This document shows positions 1 through 8,395 of a stretch of 25,622 bases of DNA, piece after piece. The notes beneath the pieces were generated by a model, which worked only from the letters and a program-made list of their open reading frames with translations, made no database searches and was not told where the DNA came from. The position numbers were made by a program, and so were the translations under genes. The DNA lies in NCBI GenBank assembly GCA_032160165.1, contig JAVHWA010000037.1, positions 1 to 25,622 of the forward strand, given 5' to 3'. Numbering within the stretch: position 1 is the first letter of the stretch; each line of letters starts with the position of its first letter. This stretch comes from QHXM01 sp032160165 (GTDB lineage Bacteria; Acidobacteriota; Blastocatellia; Pyrinomonadales; Pyrinomonadaceae).

Positions 1-103
1 GTAGGCACTGTAAGCAAACGTCCCCCCAGGCGCCCTGTGCGCTCTGCGGTACTCCCTCGCTTTGCGTAGTGCTTCGTGATCATCGCCCTTCTTTGGACCA
101 GAT
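1..103. other. Window-edge stretch, possible start of a downstream minus-strand gene
   Basis: Too short to call. On the minus strand an ATG at 83 follows a purine-rich AAAGAAGG and stays open to the window edge (27 codons). A second frame, from an ATG at 159 inside the previous gene, is also open to the edge (53 codons) and reads as a more protein-like, charged peptide. I cannot choose between them. Either would make this the next gene of the minus-strand string. Confidence 0.25.
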
Positions 104-2440
104 CTATCTTCCTCCGCCCGCCAGACGCCTGAAATATTCGGCGGCACGCGCGTCCGCATTGGGTAACAAGTTGTTGCTCTCGCCGCTTGTGGCCCGCGTG
201 CGACTCTCCACGATGGCAAAGAGGTTTGACGCGGCCTGAGTCAAAAGAGCGAGGGGCTTGGCGATTCGATTGGCAAACTCGTCACTGGTACCTCCAGGCT
301 CCGTCCTGCCAAGCTCGACCTCGACAACGCGCAACTGCCCGGCAGCTTCGGCGATGGTCGCTGCATGATCTCCACCGGTCACCGCCACCAGGAGGTCCGC
401 CGCATGCCTGGCCTTCTCGCCCGCGCGCGCTATCGCGCTGGGGCGCGCATTGACTGACACGCCGAGCGTTTCCTGTAGATCTCCGAGCGCGGAATACGCG
501 TCCGCAAGCGCGGCACGCACAGGTCCGGACTCTTTCGTATCAGCCCGGCGCGACAACTTCTCCAAACGCGTCTTGATTTCCGCGAGTTCCCCCGCATACC
601 GTCGCTTGAGATCAACCGGTTTGCTCTGCGCCACGATCGGGGGAATATATCGCAGAGCCGACTGCGCTTTCTTCAGACGCAGCAGTGCCTCGCGTTCATG
701 CGTAAGCGCCAAAGCGGAGTCCGCGTTCGTCAATGCATCCTCTGCGTCCCACATCGCGCGAATCGCATAGGTCAGTTCTCTGACCGACGTTGGCGAGCCG
801 GGAGGCGGTTCCGGAATGCCATGAAAGTGCGGAGCGGTTCGCTCGTCTTCTGCAGCGCGCACCCTCTCTTCAACGGTCGGCTCGCCGCCCGACGCGCTCG
901 CTTGTTCCTCGCCCTCGCCTTCAATGTTGATGTAGTCACTGAAAGTGTTTTTGAACGCGCGCTGCTCGGCAGCGATGTCGTTTGCGCGATTCTTGAGCTC
1001 GGCCGGAGAAAGCCGCCCGCGCTCACTATGAAGCCGTTCTGTGTGATTGATGATCTGGCGCTCGCTGAGAAGAAAGCGGCCAATCTCGCTCGGCATCAAA
1101 TCGCTCAAGTTGAGTTTCGCCAGTTCGGGCGCCGCCATCGCGATCGCGAGACTGGCTGAACGACCGAGGTTGTTCGCGCTCGGGTTACGGTCGCGTGCCT
1201 CAATCCAAAACACCAGCGTGTCGCCAGGTTGCATGTCCAGCCTGCCCAAATCCAGATTGGCAGAACCGCGCCAATCTCGTGTTCCCTCCCGGGCAATCTC
1301 TCGAATCCCGAGTTCACCATTGGTAAACTTCGCCGAGTCGCCTTCGCCGCGGCTCTTGATGTACTCGAGAACGACACTACCAAGGCCGAGGTCGTCACGC
1401 GCCTCCCACCGAACATTGATGGGTGAGTTCGGCAACGCGCGTAACAGTTGGTCGCCGGTCGGCTGTGTGAGCCGCACTTCGGGCGGACCGTCGTTGTAGA
1501 CCTCAACCGCGCGCACCACCGGCGGCGGAGTAACGGCTGCATCGGCAACGACCCGGGCTTCAAACGCGCCGCTGACGCCTGCGCTTAACGTGCCGCTGTA
1601 GAGTCCGTCACCGAGAGAGCGCATCGGATTGACTATGGCATTGAAACCGAGCGTCGCGCCTTCGACATTTCCAGTCACATCCAGCACCACTTCGATTTGC
1701 GATCCCGCGAGGGCGCGAACCGGAGCGTCGCCTGTTGTTTCTTCGACGCTCAAGCCGGAGTACGCTGGGGGTATCACGCGCACAGTGACCCTTTGAATCG
1801 AAGGGAGCGCGCTCGTGCTACTTTCGTTTCCCGCGCGTTGCGTGATCGATGCGCCCGCGCCATCCTCGGACAGCAACAGCAAGCGATGCACCTCGCGCGC
1901 GAATGCAGTTGGGGCCGCCACACGCAACGCGATAATAATTAACAATGCTGCGGCGGTACCAATCGTCCAGCGCATTGCGCTGATCGACTGCGCCATGACT
2001 CGGTGGTCGATCTTCGATAGCTCGAGGCTGGCTTGTGAATTTAGCCGCCGGAGCATATAGGGTTGGCTCAAGCACCCAACGCTCTCCAGATTCTCAGCCA
2101 AAGTCACGAGCGAGTTTTGATTGCGTCCGGCGAGGCGCTCAACATGGCGCGCGATCTCGACCAACGTGGGTCGGTGAAGAAAACGCCAAAGCGTCTGGGC
2201 TAAGAGGAAGAAGACCACGACCGCAAGCAGTAAGAGAAGTATCAAGCGCGTCGTTCGCTGCAGCGGCCGCGTGTAATCCACGAATGCCATCAACGTAGTG
2301 ACAAATATCGCTCCCGTGAAAACCATTCCCGTTCTGGCGAGTACCTGGAAAAATCGTCGTCGATTAAAGAGCGCGCGCAGCGAGCCCCCGAAGTCTTCGG
2401 GCGAAGCTGTCCTTTCGATAGTGATTGCCGGTGAGCTCAT
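104..2440 (-). CDS. Large membrane protein of the DUF4175-like type, last visible gene of the MoxR/Bat locus
   Basis: A 778-residue protein. Seen: a short cytoplasmic N-terminus, two close transmembrane helices (about residues 36-57 and 63-86), a third at about 157-175, then a long soluble part. That part starts with beta-rich, Ig-like sequence (about 210-430) and continues as charged, helical, coiled-coil-like sequence to the end. Known: proteins with this layout, often annotated DUF4175 or 'hypothetical', commonly follow a BatA-type gene in MoxR loci of Acidobacteria, Planctomycetes and Bacteroidetes. Their biochemical role is unknown. The gene starts 15 bases after the batA-like stop, with AGGA 8 bases before the ATG, so the two are very likely co-transcribed. 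Inference: a membrane scaffold or substrate partner of the VWA/MoxR complex. The family name is by architecture, not by a search. Confidence 0.8.
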   Translation of the reverse strand: MSSPAITIERTASPEDFGGSLRALFNRRRFFQVLARTGMVFTGAIFVTTLMAFVDYTRPLQRTTRLILLLLLAVVVFFLLAQTLWRFLHRPTLVEIARHVERLAGRNQNSLVTLAENLESVGCLSQPYMLRRLNSQASLELSKIDHRVMAQSISAMRWTIGTAAALLIIIALRVAAPTAFAREVHRLLLLSEDGAGASITQRAGNESSTSALPSIQRVTVRVIPPAYSGLSVEETTGDAPVRALAGSQIEVVLDVTGNVEGATLGFNAIVNPMRSLGDGLYSGTLSAGVSGAFEARVVADAAVTPPPVVRAVEVYNDGPPEVRLTQPTGDQLLRALPNSPINVRWEARDDLGLGSVVLEYIKSRGEGDSAKFTNGELGIREIAREGTRDWRGSANLDLGRLDMQPGDTLVFWIEARDRNPSANNLGRSASLAIAMAAPELAKLNLSDLMPSEIGRFLLSERQIINHTERLHSERGRLSPAELKNRANDIAAEQRAFKNTFSDYINIEGEGEEQASASGGEPTVEERVRAAEDERTAPHFHGIPEPPPGSPTSVRELTYAIRAMWDAEDALTNADSALALTHEREALLRLKKAQSALRYIPPIVAQSKPVDLKRRYAGELAEIKTRLEKLSRRADTKESGPVRAALADAYSALGDLQETLGVSVNARPSAIARAGEKARHAADLLVAVTGGDHAATIAEAAGQLRVVEVELGRTEPGGTSDEFANRIAKPLALLTQAASNLFAIVESRTRATSGESNNLLPNADARAAEYFRRLAGGGR

Positions 2441-2455
2441 TGATTGTCCTGCGAT

Positions 2456-4432
2456 TTACTCTCCCAACCTCTCCGGTGGGGAAGGAGACAAGCGAAACGC
2501 GCCCCCGCTACTTGGGAACAGCTCGGCGATCATCAGGAGAAAGGCTCCGATAAGAAAGTAGCGCCAAGCGGTCCCGCTTCGCTCGGCCGTTTCACTCGAC
2601 TCGCTCGTAACCGAAGCCGAGATATGCTTCTCAAAAGAGAACATGCGCTTCATTTGATCGTCACTTAGAACAGTGCGCTCCGATTCGCTCGCCGGTGGGT
2701 TCAGGGCGACGAACATCTGGCGGCCCGCGAAGTCCAGCCTGTAAATCCCAGGCTCATCGAAGTAATCCAGTTGCTGGCTTGCCAACTGCCCTACCTTCGC
2801 TTCGATCACTCGACCGCGCGTGTTCGTGATCTTTACTTCCGTGTTCGAAGCGACGTCCAGTCGAACTGCTTGCCCGATTTCGTAGGAGAGAGGCCGCGGC
2901 GATTGTGTCGTCGAGCGCACGATCGAAGACATCAGCACCGGAAACGAAACGGACGTCCCAAGCTCGCTCGAATCGCGCGAGGCCGAAGTAGCGTACAGGA
3001 GGACCTTCCCTTCCCCAATTCGCGAAGCGACGACCGCCGGGCTTCCGTCGTTCCAACGCATCGTTATGTCGGCCGAAGGGTTTGGATGGATCGCGTAGCC
3101 CGACTTGACTCGAACAGAGCTGATCGAAGCGAGTGAGCTGTTATCGAGTTCGCGGAGCTCAGGAGCATCCTTGTCGGTAGGATTGAGATTCAGCTTGCCG
3201 TCGATGCGCGCGAGACTTTCGAAGGGCATCTCATTTTCCTTCTGGGCACGCGCCAACGCGTTCCATGATTCGGTGTCGAGGTCCCTCGAAAGAAACATCA
3301 ACACCGAGCCACCGCCGCGCGCATAGTCCGAAAGGAACCCGATAGTTTCGCGATCAGGCGCGCCGTGCAGGGTGAGTACGACGAGCGCATACCGGCTTAG
3401 CTCCGCCGCGCTGTTTGGCAACGCTGGCTCCCTATCGATTACGAGTTTGTCGCTGGCGGACTCGAGCGCAACCCGTATGTACGGGCCATCGCGTCCGTCC
3501 TCGATGAGAAGAGCGCGCGCTTCGCGTGGTGGCGCAAAGGCGAAGTATCGCTGATCGTCCTGGTCAAAGTCGTCCGGCTCCAGAATGCTTATACGACCAG
3601 TGATCTGCCCATTGCTCTCACTCCTCCACTCTATCCCGTGGGAAGCGCCTTCCGCAGAATCGAGGGTCCACGAATGACGCGCGCCCTTGCGCCCGTCGAG
3701 CTGGGAGAACATCTCGGTCGCGGAGAGATCAATGCCTTGCTCAGTCTGCTTCGCGCTTTCCTCGATCATGAATCCGTTACGATCGAGTTGAGCACCTACC
3801 GAGTAGGTCACGATCGGAAGCGTGGCGGGAAGCGCGTTCCTGTTTTGAGATTCGGATTGTTGGAAGTCAGAGATGAGATCGATCTCACCTGTGGGCTGAG
3901 GTTCTTGTCGAAGCAGAAGGTTGATCGAAGCCATTCCTGATTCGTAATTGGTCGCGCTGTACGCAGGCTGATATTTCTCGACTGCTTCGAGCAGCTTCCT
4001 CTGGTCCCCTGTTGGTTCCGCCAGCACCTTTGCGTCAGACGCAAACTCTATTACAGCCGCGCGCTCCCCGCTGGAAAGCTTAGAGATGATGGCGCGCGCC
4101 TGTTCTCGCGCGGCGTCTGTTCGTCCGCGTGCATTCATGCTCAACGACGAATCCATCAGAATGAACCGAATAGAAGAAGGCTTGCCTTTGCTCAGGGTGA
4201 AGAGCGGGCGCGCGAAACCCATGACAAGGAGAATGATGGCGGCGGCGCGCAAAGCGAGTAGAAGAGGCTGTCGAATTCGTCGCGGGTGGAGCTTGAAACT
4301 CGGCGTCTCGCGCATGAAGCGCAGCGAGGGGAAATCGAGTCGGCGCGCTCGCCTTCTAACAAGCAGGTGTATAGCGACCGGCAAGGCGACCAGGGCTAAG
4401 CCCAGCAATGTGAGCGGAGAAAGAAAACTCAT
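2456..4432 (-). CDS. BatA-like VWA domain membrane protein
   Basis: A 658-residue protein beginning with the typical BatA N-terminal double-transmembrane module. Helix 1 covers about residues 3-25, followed by the arginine-rich RRRARR loop and LDFPSLRFM, and helix 2 covers about 55-80, ending in ARPLF. A VWA domain follows, with MIDAS motif DSSLS at 94-98 and a later SDFQQS segment. Next comes a long middle region in which a glutamine-amidotransferase-like fold is common in this family, and a C-terminal helix (about 630-650). VWA domains bind a metal and a protein partner; in Bat systems they are thought to act with the MoxR ATPase at the inner membrane. The last dozen residues (SPSPPERLGE) are proline-rich and look like read-through into an intergenic repeat. 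It is coupled to the downstream membrane-protein gene. Confidence 0.9.
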   Translation of the reverse strand: MSFLSPLTLLGLALVALPVAIHLLVRRRARRLDFPSLRFMRETPSFKLHPRRIRQPLLLALRAAAIILLVMGFARPLFTLSKGKPSSIRFILMDSSLSMNARGRTDAAREQARAIISKLSSGERAAVIEFASDAKVLAEPTGDQRKLLEAVEKYQPAYSATNYESGMASINLLLRQEPQPTGEIDLISDFQQSESQNRNALPATLPIVTYSVGAQLDRNGFMIEESAKQTEQGIDLSATEMFSQLDGRKGARHSWTLDSAEGASHGIEWRSESNGQITGRISILEPDDFDQDDQRYFAFAPPREARALLIEDGRDGPYIRVALESASDKLVIDREPALPNSAAELSRYALVVLTLHGAPDRETIGFLSDYARGGGSVLMFLSRDLDTESWNALARAQKENEMPFESLARIDGKLNLNPTDKDAPELRELDNSSLASISSVRVKSGYAIHPNPSADITMRWNDGSPAVVASRIGEGKVLLYATSASRDSSELGTSVSFPVLMSSIVRSTTQSPRPLSYEIGQAVRLDVASNTEVKITNTRGRVIEAKVGQLASQQLDYFDEPGIYRLDFAGRQMFVALNPPASESERTVLSDDQMKRMFSFEKHISASVTSESSETAERSGTAWRYFLIGAFLLMIAELFPSSGGAFRLSPSPPERLGE

Positions 4433-4494
4433 AAGCGAAGGCGGGAATAATACATCTACTCAGCGGGCTATTGCGGGTTGCGGATTATTCTATC

Positions 4495-4648
4495 AACGCA
4501 GAGGGCGCGGAGGACGCAGAGGGTTAACTATGAATTTTGAGTTTTGAACTGTGAATCACGGAACGACGAAAGCCGCCCTCAGTTCAACATTCAACATTCA
4601 AAATTCAGAATTCCATTTAAACTCTGCGACCTCGGCGTCCTCTGCGTT
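4495..4648. repeat. Nested inverted repeat with short-period arms
   Basis: Outer arms 4495-4527 and 4616-4648 are reverse complements at about 27 of 33 positions and are built from a 9-base unit like CGCAGAGGA. Inside them is a second pair of arms, about 4529-4555 and 4581-4614, made of 7-base units (TGAATTT, TGAGTTT on the left; TTCAACA twice, then TTCAAAA on the right). The gap 4433-4709 is otherwise non-coding. A further run of 7-base units (CTGAAAC, CTTCAAC, TCAAAAC, CCGAAAC) occupies 4676-4703, just past the stop of the next gene. Confidence 0.8.
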
Positions 4649-4709
4649 TAATATACTTCCTCGTCCACACCAACACTGAAACCTTCAACTCAAAACCCGA
4701 AACCTGGTC

Positions 4710-5627
4710 CTACGGCGTGGCTTCTATAGTGGCCTTCTTAGACCGGGCCCCCTCCACGAAGTCTCTCGATGTTTGGAGATATTCTTTCTCTTTCTCACCA
4801 TATTGGCTGCTTCCTGAGGCGACGTGTTTGCCGTTCCCATCGATCCATCTGATCATTCGGTCGTTGAGGAAGTAACAGCGATCTTCTGACTTGCGCACTA
4901 CTTTCCCCGAGCCGGGCCGATCGTAGCTTGAAGTGATGCTGAAGACGAAGATTAGTTTGTCATCCCAGTAGTAGTACTCCTCGACATTGTTACCGCTCTC
5001 CCCGAGATGGGTAGCAACTATCTTCATGATCTTTGGTCCATCAAGATAGGCGACCAACTCACCGCCCTCAAGGGAATACCCAGATAACTCTTTCTTGACA
5101 GCTTTATATCCCTTAACACCTTTGTTGATTGCCGCGTAGTGTTCTCGAATGCCCGCGACCGGATCATCGGAGTGCGAGCCCCCGGGCAGGATGTCAGCCG
5201 GAATTCCCGGATACTTTTTCTGCAACGCCTCAATATACTTCGCGCTGGGGTCATGGGGTCCTTCGTGAGCCTCACCTTCCATGCCCACATCGTTCAACTC
5301 CTGAGATGTCCACTTTCCTTTGTCGTTGTGGAACAGCAAAGGCGCGGGCTCTCCCACCGGCGTGCCGCGCGCACTAAGCGGCGTAACGTTAATCCACGCC
5401 CATCCGTTATGGACTTTCAGATAATTAACTTTGAATTTGGCCGGATGATCTTCGCCTTCTTTATACAAGTCGGCCACGGCCGCAAGTATTGCTTTGCGTT
5501 CTGCAGTCCCTTCGGCGGGCGTACGCAATTGGTCGTCAGTTTGAGATCCGGCATGCGCAGAAGCGAAACTAAAGGCCAACAACGCGGTGCCGAGCAGGAT
5601 GAATATCAGGGACTTAAGGGGCTTCAT
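4710..5627 (-). CDS. Secreted protein of unknown function
   Basis: A 305-residue protein with a clear signal peptide: MKPLK, a hydrophobic stretch to about residue 22, and a likely cut after SAHA at about residue 26. The first half contains a GTAERKAIL segment followed by KVNYLKVHNGWAWINVTP. This resembles a small extracytoplasmic domain seen in many uncharacterised proteins, in which an 'RKAIL ... V..L.V..GWA' pattern recurs. The second half is rich in Tyr and acidic residues (EEYYYWDD) and has no motif I can name. The ATG has GGAGA about 9 bases upstream. Upstream lies a 500-base repeat-rich gap, so it may have its own promoter. No enzyme motif is visible and I assign no function. Confidence 0.75.
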   Translation of the reverse strand: MKPLKSLIFILLGTALLAFSFASAHAGSQTDDQLRTPAEGTAERKAILAAVADLYKEGEDHPAKFKVNYLKVHNGWAWINVTPLSARGTPVGEPAPLLFHNDKGKWTSQELNDVGMEGEAHEGPHDPSAKYIEALQKKYPGIPADILPGGSHSDDPVAGIREHYAAINKGVKGYKAVKKELSGYSLEGGELVAYLDGPKIMKIVATHLGESGNNVEEYYYWDDKLIFVFSITSSYDRPGSGKVVRKSEDRCYFLNDRMIRWIDGNGKHVASGSSQYGEKEKEYLQTSRDFVEGARSKKATIEATP

Positions 5628-5822
5628 AATCAGATGTCTCCAGTTTTAGTTTTAGGCGGCAAGCAAGTGTTCCGAAGAGATGCCGTATGCGCTTTTTCAT
5701 GCCTGCGAACCGCGAGCAGAAGCGGGCGTGGCGTGCGAGCGGGGACTATAGCACGAACAGGCGGAAGGTGGAGAGCTTGAGGTGAGTAGGGGCGCGCTTC
5801 CAGCTGCCGCGAATTCCGTCAG

Positions 5823-5868
5823 CACTCGGGTCAGAACCGCCTGCGTCAGCGGGCGGGGTGCCGTGCGG
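5823..5868 (+). repeat. REP-like unit, copy 1
   Basis: The 35 bases from 5823 are identical to 23154-23188: CACTCGGGTCAGAACCGCC followed by TGCGTCAGCGGGCGGG, and similarity continues for about ten more bases. The unit has an imperfect hairpin, CCGCC pairing with GGCGG across a TGCGTCAGC loop, next to a GGTCAG-ACCG head. A shorter relative is at 11974. Confidence 0.8.
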
Positions 5869-5961
5869 AGTTGATCGCGCTAACGGACGAAAATCGTGTC
5901 GATGATATCGCGTTAACGCATCACCAGCTGGTGGGCGCTTGATGTGGGTGCGGGCGTGAGA

Positions 5962-6099
5962 ATGAGGTCAGTACCGAAACGCGGTAGCGTCGGGTCTGGC
6001 TTGTTTATCGAGCAGCAACATGGAAACAAGCGCGATTCCACTCACGCTCGCAACCTGCAAGGCGCACCCGACGCTACCGCGTTTCGGTACTGACCTCAT
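5962..6099. repeat. Perfect 34-bp inverted repeat made of two facing REP-like units
   Basis: Bases 5962-5995 and 6066-6099 are exact reverse complements over 34 positions, with a 70-base spacer. Each arm begins ATGAGGTCAGTACCGAAACG and has its own small hairpin (TACCG and CGGTA). The spacer contains a further inverted pair, GCTTGTTT and AAACAAGC. The head GGTCAGTACCG matches the REP-like head GGTCAGAACCG found elsewhere in the window. Confidence 0.9.
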
Positions 6100-6127
6100 C
6101 CCACCCGCTGACGCAGATGGTCGTGCG

Positions 6128-6847
6128 TCACCTGACCAACCCCGGCGGATTGACGAGCGTTGCATTCGGATCGGAAGAATTCAAGAGTATCGCGCCATCG
6201 TCCAAACAAAAGTTCTGCCTCATGTCGTCATAGGTTCGATTGCACTGGGGACAGCTTTTCCCCGCTCCTCTCCCGATCGCACGGCGCTTGAAGGCGCTGA
6301 CGAACATTGCCACGCTCAATCCGATCTCCAGCGCAGCGAAGACGGCGAAGATCGCCGCGCGTTCGGGCATCGGAGTCCCCAGAGTAAATGCTTCATAGAC
6401 GCCGACGAGTGAGAGCAGCGACATCAGGAACAGGACAATCGCCAGAATGATCTTGGTTATCCTGGCGCCCTTCGGTCGCATCGGGGGGTTCTTGATCGCG
6501 TCTCTGAATAACACGAACGCGCCGACGGCCTCGATGAAGACGGCGATCAAGCCCACTAGCAGCGGCTCCGAATCAATCCCGCGCTGACCGGTCAGCTGGA
6601 GGCCGATGATCCACGCAAAGGACGCAAGCAGGCTGGCTAAGATCAGCTCGATCACCTTCGCTGCGGTGGACGCCCGTCCGGTCTTGAGTAGGGTGACACT
6701 TCCCCACATCACCAGGATCAGGAGCAGCGTAGTAATCGGCACTTCTATACCGATCCGCGGTGCATACTGCACCTTGCCCAGATAAAACAAAGTCGCTACG
6801 GCCACAAAAGCCAGGATGCTTCCAAGGGTAAGCTTAAGCGTGTTCAC
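6128..6847 (-). CDS. Six-helix membrane protein with C-terminal zinc-ribbon-like motif
   Basis: A 239-residue protein if it starts at the GTG at 6847. I prefer that start because AAGGAGGGAAGG lies directly upstream; a longer frame runs to 6913. Six hydrophobic helices are visible, at about residues 7-24, 36-54, 65-86, 95-114, 131-154 and 164-186. A basic linker (KRRAIGR) then leads to a cytoplasmic tail with CPQC at 199-202 and FCLDDG around 213-218. Three cysteines in CPxC...C followed by LDDG form a mini zinc-ribbon pattern that I associate with Blastocatellia proteins. The binding partner is unknown. A role in membrane sensing or scaffolding is possible but unsupported. The stop lies within 30 bases of the REP cluster downstream. 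Confidence 0.75.
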   Translation of the reverse strand: MNTLKLTLGSILAFVAVATLFYLGKVQYAPRIGIEVPITTLLLILVMWGSVTLLKTGRASTAAKVIELILASLLASFAWIIGLQLTGQRGIDSEPLLVGLIAVFIEAVGAFVLFRDAIKNPPMRPKGARITKIILAIVLFLMSLLSLVGVYEAFTLGTPMPERAAIFAVFAALEIGLSVAMFVSAFKRRAIGRGAGKSCPQCNRTYDDMRQNFCLDDGAILLNSSDPNATLVNPPGLVR

Positions 6848-7176
6848 TCTTATCCTTCCCTCCTTACAGTTTCTGGGGTCCGCGGCAAACAACGATCGCG
6901 TTGGTGTGATCATTGACAGCTTTAAGGTCCGCCAACCAGGATATACCCGTCACGATCACCGACGCTGCGGGAAAGCCGATGAAGGTTAAGTCTCTCCGGC
7001 GTAAGGCGCAAGAGCGTGTCACGTTAATGAAGCGAAATGCGCGAAGCCTGGCTGGGTCGGACATTCAAAACTATGCCATCTCGATCGAGTGCAGGTGTTG
7101 CCCACTCAAGTGCAAAATAGACATCATTTTTCGCGACTAGGATGGGAAGGCGCGTCTCTCCAGGCTTGACCTCTCT
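6848..7176. other. Intergenic region with no recognised feature
   Basis: Apart from the ribosome binding site of the membrane-protein gene at its left end, I see no convincing gene, repeat or terminator. A 75-codon frame on the plus strand (6913-7140) has no ribosome binding site and no recognisable motif; it could be decayed sequence. The promoter of the membrane-protein gene presumably lies here, but I cannot point to clear -35 and -10 boxes. Confidence 0.5.
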
Positions 7177-8166
7177 CTAACGCTTTCCTCTCGACTTCCC
7201 TGCTCTTCGCCGTCGTAGATAGGTCGCAAGCGCCTTGTCGAGCGGCTCCGACGTGTCGAGTTCGCAGTAGTCTGCGCCGGCTCGTTCGAACTCGCGGTGG
7301 AAGGTCGCGCGTGTCTCCTCCAAACGCCCGAGATATGCTTTGCGAACTCGCTCGATGTCGGCGACCAGCGTGTCGCCCGTTTCCAGATCGTGAAACTCGA
7401 AGGTGCCGCTCATCTCGCGAAGACGATCCTCTCGCTGGTCGACGCTGCGCCCGCTGCTCTTCTCGCTCGACCGCTTGCCGCGCTTCTCAAGAAACCGCTC
7501 GGCGCTGTCCAGCAAATGAAAGACGATCACATCGTGGCCTACGCGTCGTATGCGGGTAACGGCGTCGATGATCTCTGCGCTCTCGTCGTAGAGATCGGAG
7601 ATCAGAATGACCAACCCCCGTCGCTTCCATTGCGATGCCAAGCTGAGAGCAGTCTGGCCGATGCGCGTCTGGCCGCTCGCGCGTTGTTGCTCCAACGCAA
7701 CCAGGATCGATTGAAGGTGACGCTCGCCGCCGCGGGCCGGTAGCGCCGCCTGAATTCGTTCATTGAAGCATGACAAGCCTACTCGGTCGCCCTGTCGCAT
7801 GGCGAGGTACGCAAGTGCCGCCGCGAGGAAGCGCGCGTAATCGAGCTTGCTCACATCTCGAGGCGCATATCCCAGCGATGCGCTCACATCCAGCAGGATA
7901 CGCACCGGCGCATTCGTCTCTTCTTCCGACTCTTTGACGTAGAGCCTGTCGGTGCGAGCGTAGACGCGCCAGTCTATGCGACGGATCTCATCGCCGGCGA
8001 TGTATGGACGATGCTCAGCGAACTCCTGCGATAGACCATGATACGGGCTCTTGTGAAGGCCTATGAGGAAACCTTCGACGACCGTGCGCGCAATCAGGTC
8101 GAGCCGGCCGATGGCCGCAAGCACGGAAGGCTTGAGCAGGTGTTCGGTGGATCGGGGGATGGGCAT
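7177..8166 (-). CDS. DUF58 domain protein (MoxR partner)
   Basis: A 329-residue protein carrying the DUF58 signature: HKSPYHGLSQEFAEHRPY at about residues 38-55, GDEIRRIDWRVYARTDRLY at 59-76, then VKESEEE. A VWA-like fold follows, with DVSAS at 93-97 in the MIDAS position and VILISDLYDES further on. Family members are normally encoded next to a MoxR ATPase and are thought to be its cytoplasmic adaptor, with the BatA-type membrane VWA proteins as further partners. Here moxR is about 4 kb upstream, with other genes in between. The ATG has AGAGAG about 8 bases upstream. The gene follows the heptad element with a conserved core (8218-8359), as TPR-moxR follows the second copy. The C-terminus is very basic (RRRRAGKSRGKR). 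Confidence 0.92.
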   Translation of the reverse strand: MPIPRSTEHLLKPSVLAAIGRLDLIARTVVEGFLIGLHKSPYHGLSQEFAEHRPYIAGDEIRRIDWRVYARTDRLYVKESEEETNAPVRILLDVSASLGYAPRDVSKLDYARFLAAALAYLAMRQGDRVGLSCFNERIQAALPARGGERHLQSILVALEQQRASGQTRIGQTALSLASQWKRRGLVILISDLYDESAEIIDAVTRIRRVGHDVIVFHLLDSAERFLEKRGKRSSEKSSGRSVDQREDRLREMSGTFEFHDLETGDTLVADIERVRKAYLGRLEETRATFHREFERAGADYCELDTSEPLDKALATYLRRRRAGKSRGKR

Positions 8167-8217
8167 TCGTGACTCTCTTTGCGTTCACGTTCCAAGGTTC
8201 GAAAGCGGCGCGCTCGT

Positions 8218-8359
8218 GCCCAAAGTCCAAGGTCCAACGTCCAAAATCTGTTCAATATTCAAAGTTCAACGTTCAACGTTCGATACGGAAGCGCACATCT
8301 GATTTTGACGGGACAGCTTCAGGGGCGAACTTTGGACCTTGGACCTTGGACTTTGGACC
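8218..8359. repeat. Heptad inverted-repeat element with conserved core, copy 1
   Basis: The left arm (8219-8247) has 7-base units CCAAAGT, CCAAGGT, CCAACGT, CCAAAAT. The right arm (8330-8359) has CTTTGGA, CCTTGGA, CCTTGGA, CTTTGGA and pairs with it almost fully. A second word set, TTCAATA, TTCAAAG, TTCAACG, TTCAACG, follows the left arm. Between them lies a unique core beginning ATCTGATTTTGACG (8297). Bases 8297-8344 match 13810-13857 at 43 of 48 positions. The element ends about 50 bases before the DUF58 start codon. Confidence 0.88.
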
Positions 8360-8395
8360 GGCTTTACCGGACTTTGGATGCTCACGTTCGCGCTT

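Larger units (their letters stand above)
5628..6127. other. Repeat-rich intergenic region without a gene
   Basis: No convincing coding frame. It holds one REP-like unit (5823-5868), a perfect 34-bp inverted repeat (5962-5995 and 6066-6099), and a headless REP fragment on the minus strand at about 6100-6115 that matches CTGCGTCAGCGGG. The short frames here read through these palindromes. Confidence 0.75.

Noticed and set aside
698..1159. 153-codon plus-strand frame, and similar antisense frames at 1047-1499, 2771-3136, 4086-4547, 5139-5780 and 12733-13506
   Set aside because: Antisense shadows in GC-rich genes that have strong family matches on the minus strand.
6913..7140. 75-codon plus-strand frame in a gene-free gap
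   Set aside because: No ribosome binding site, no motif, and a start in no clear promoter context.
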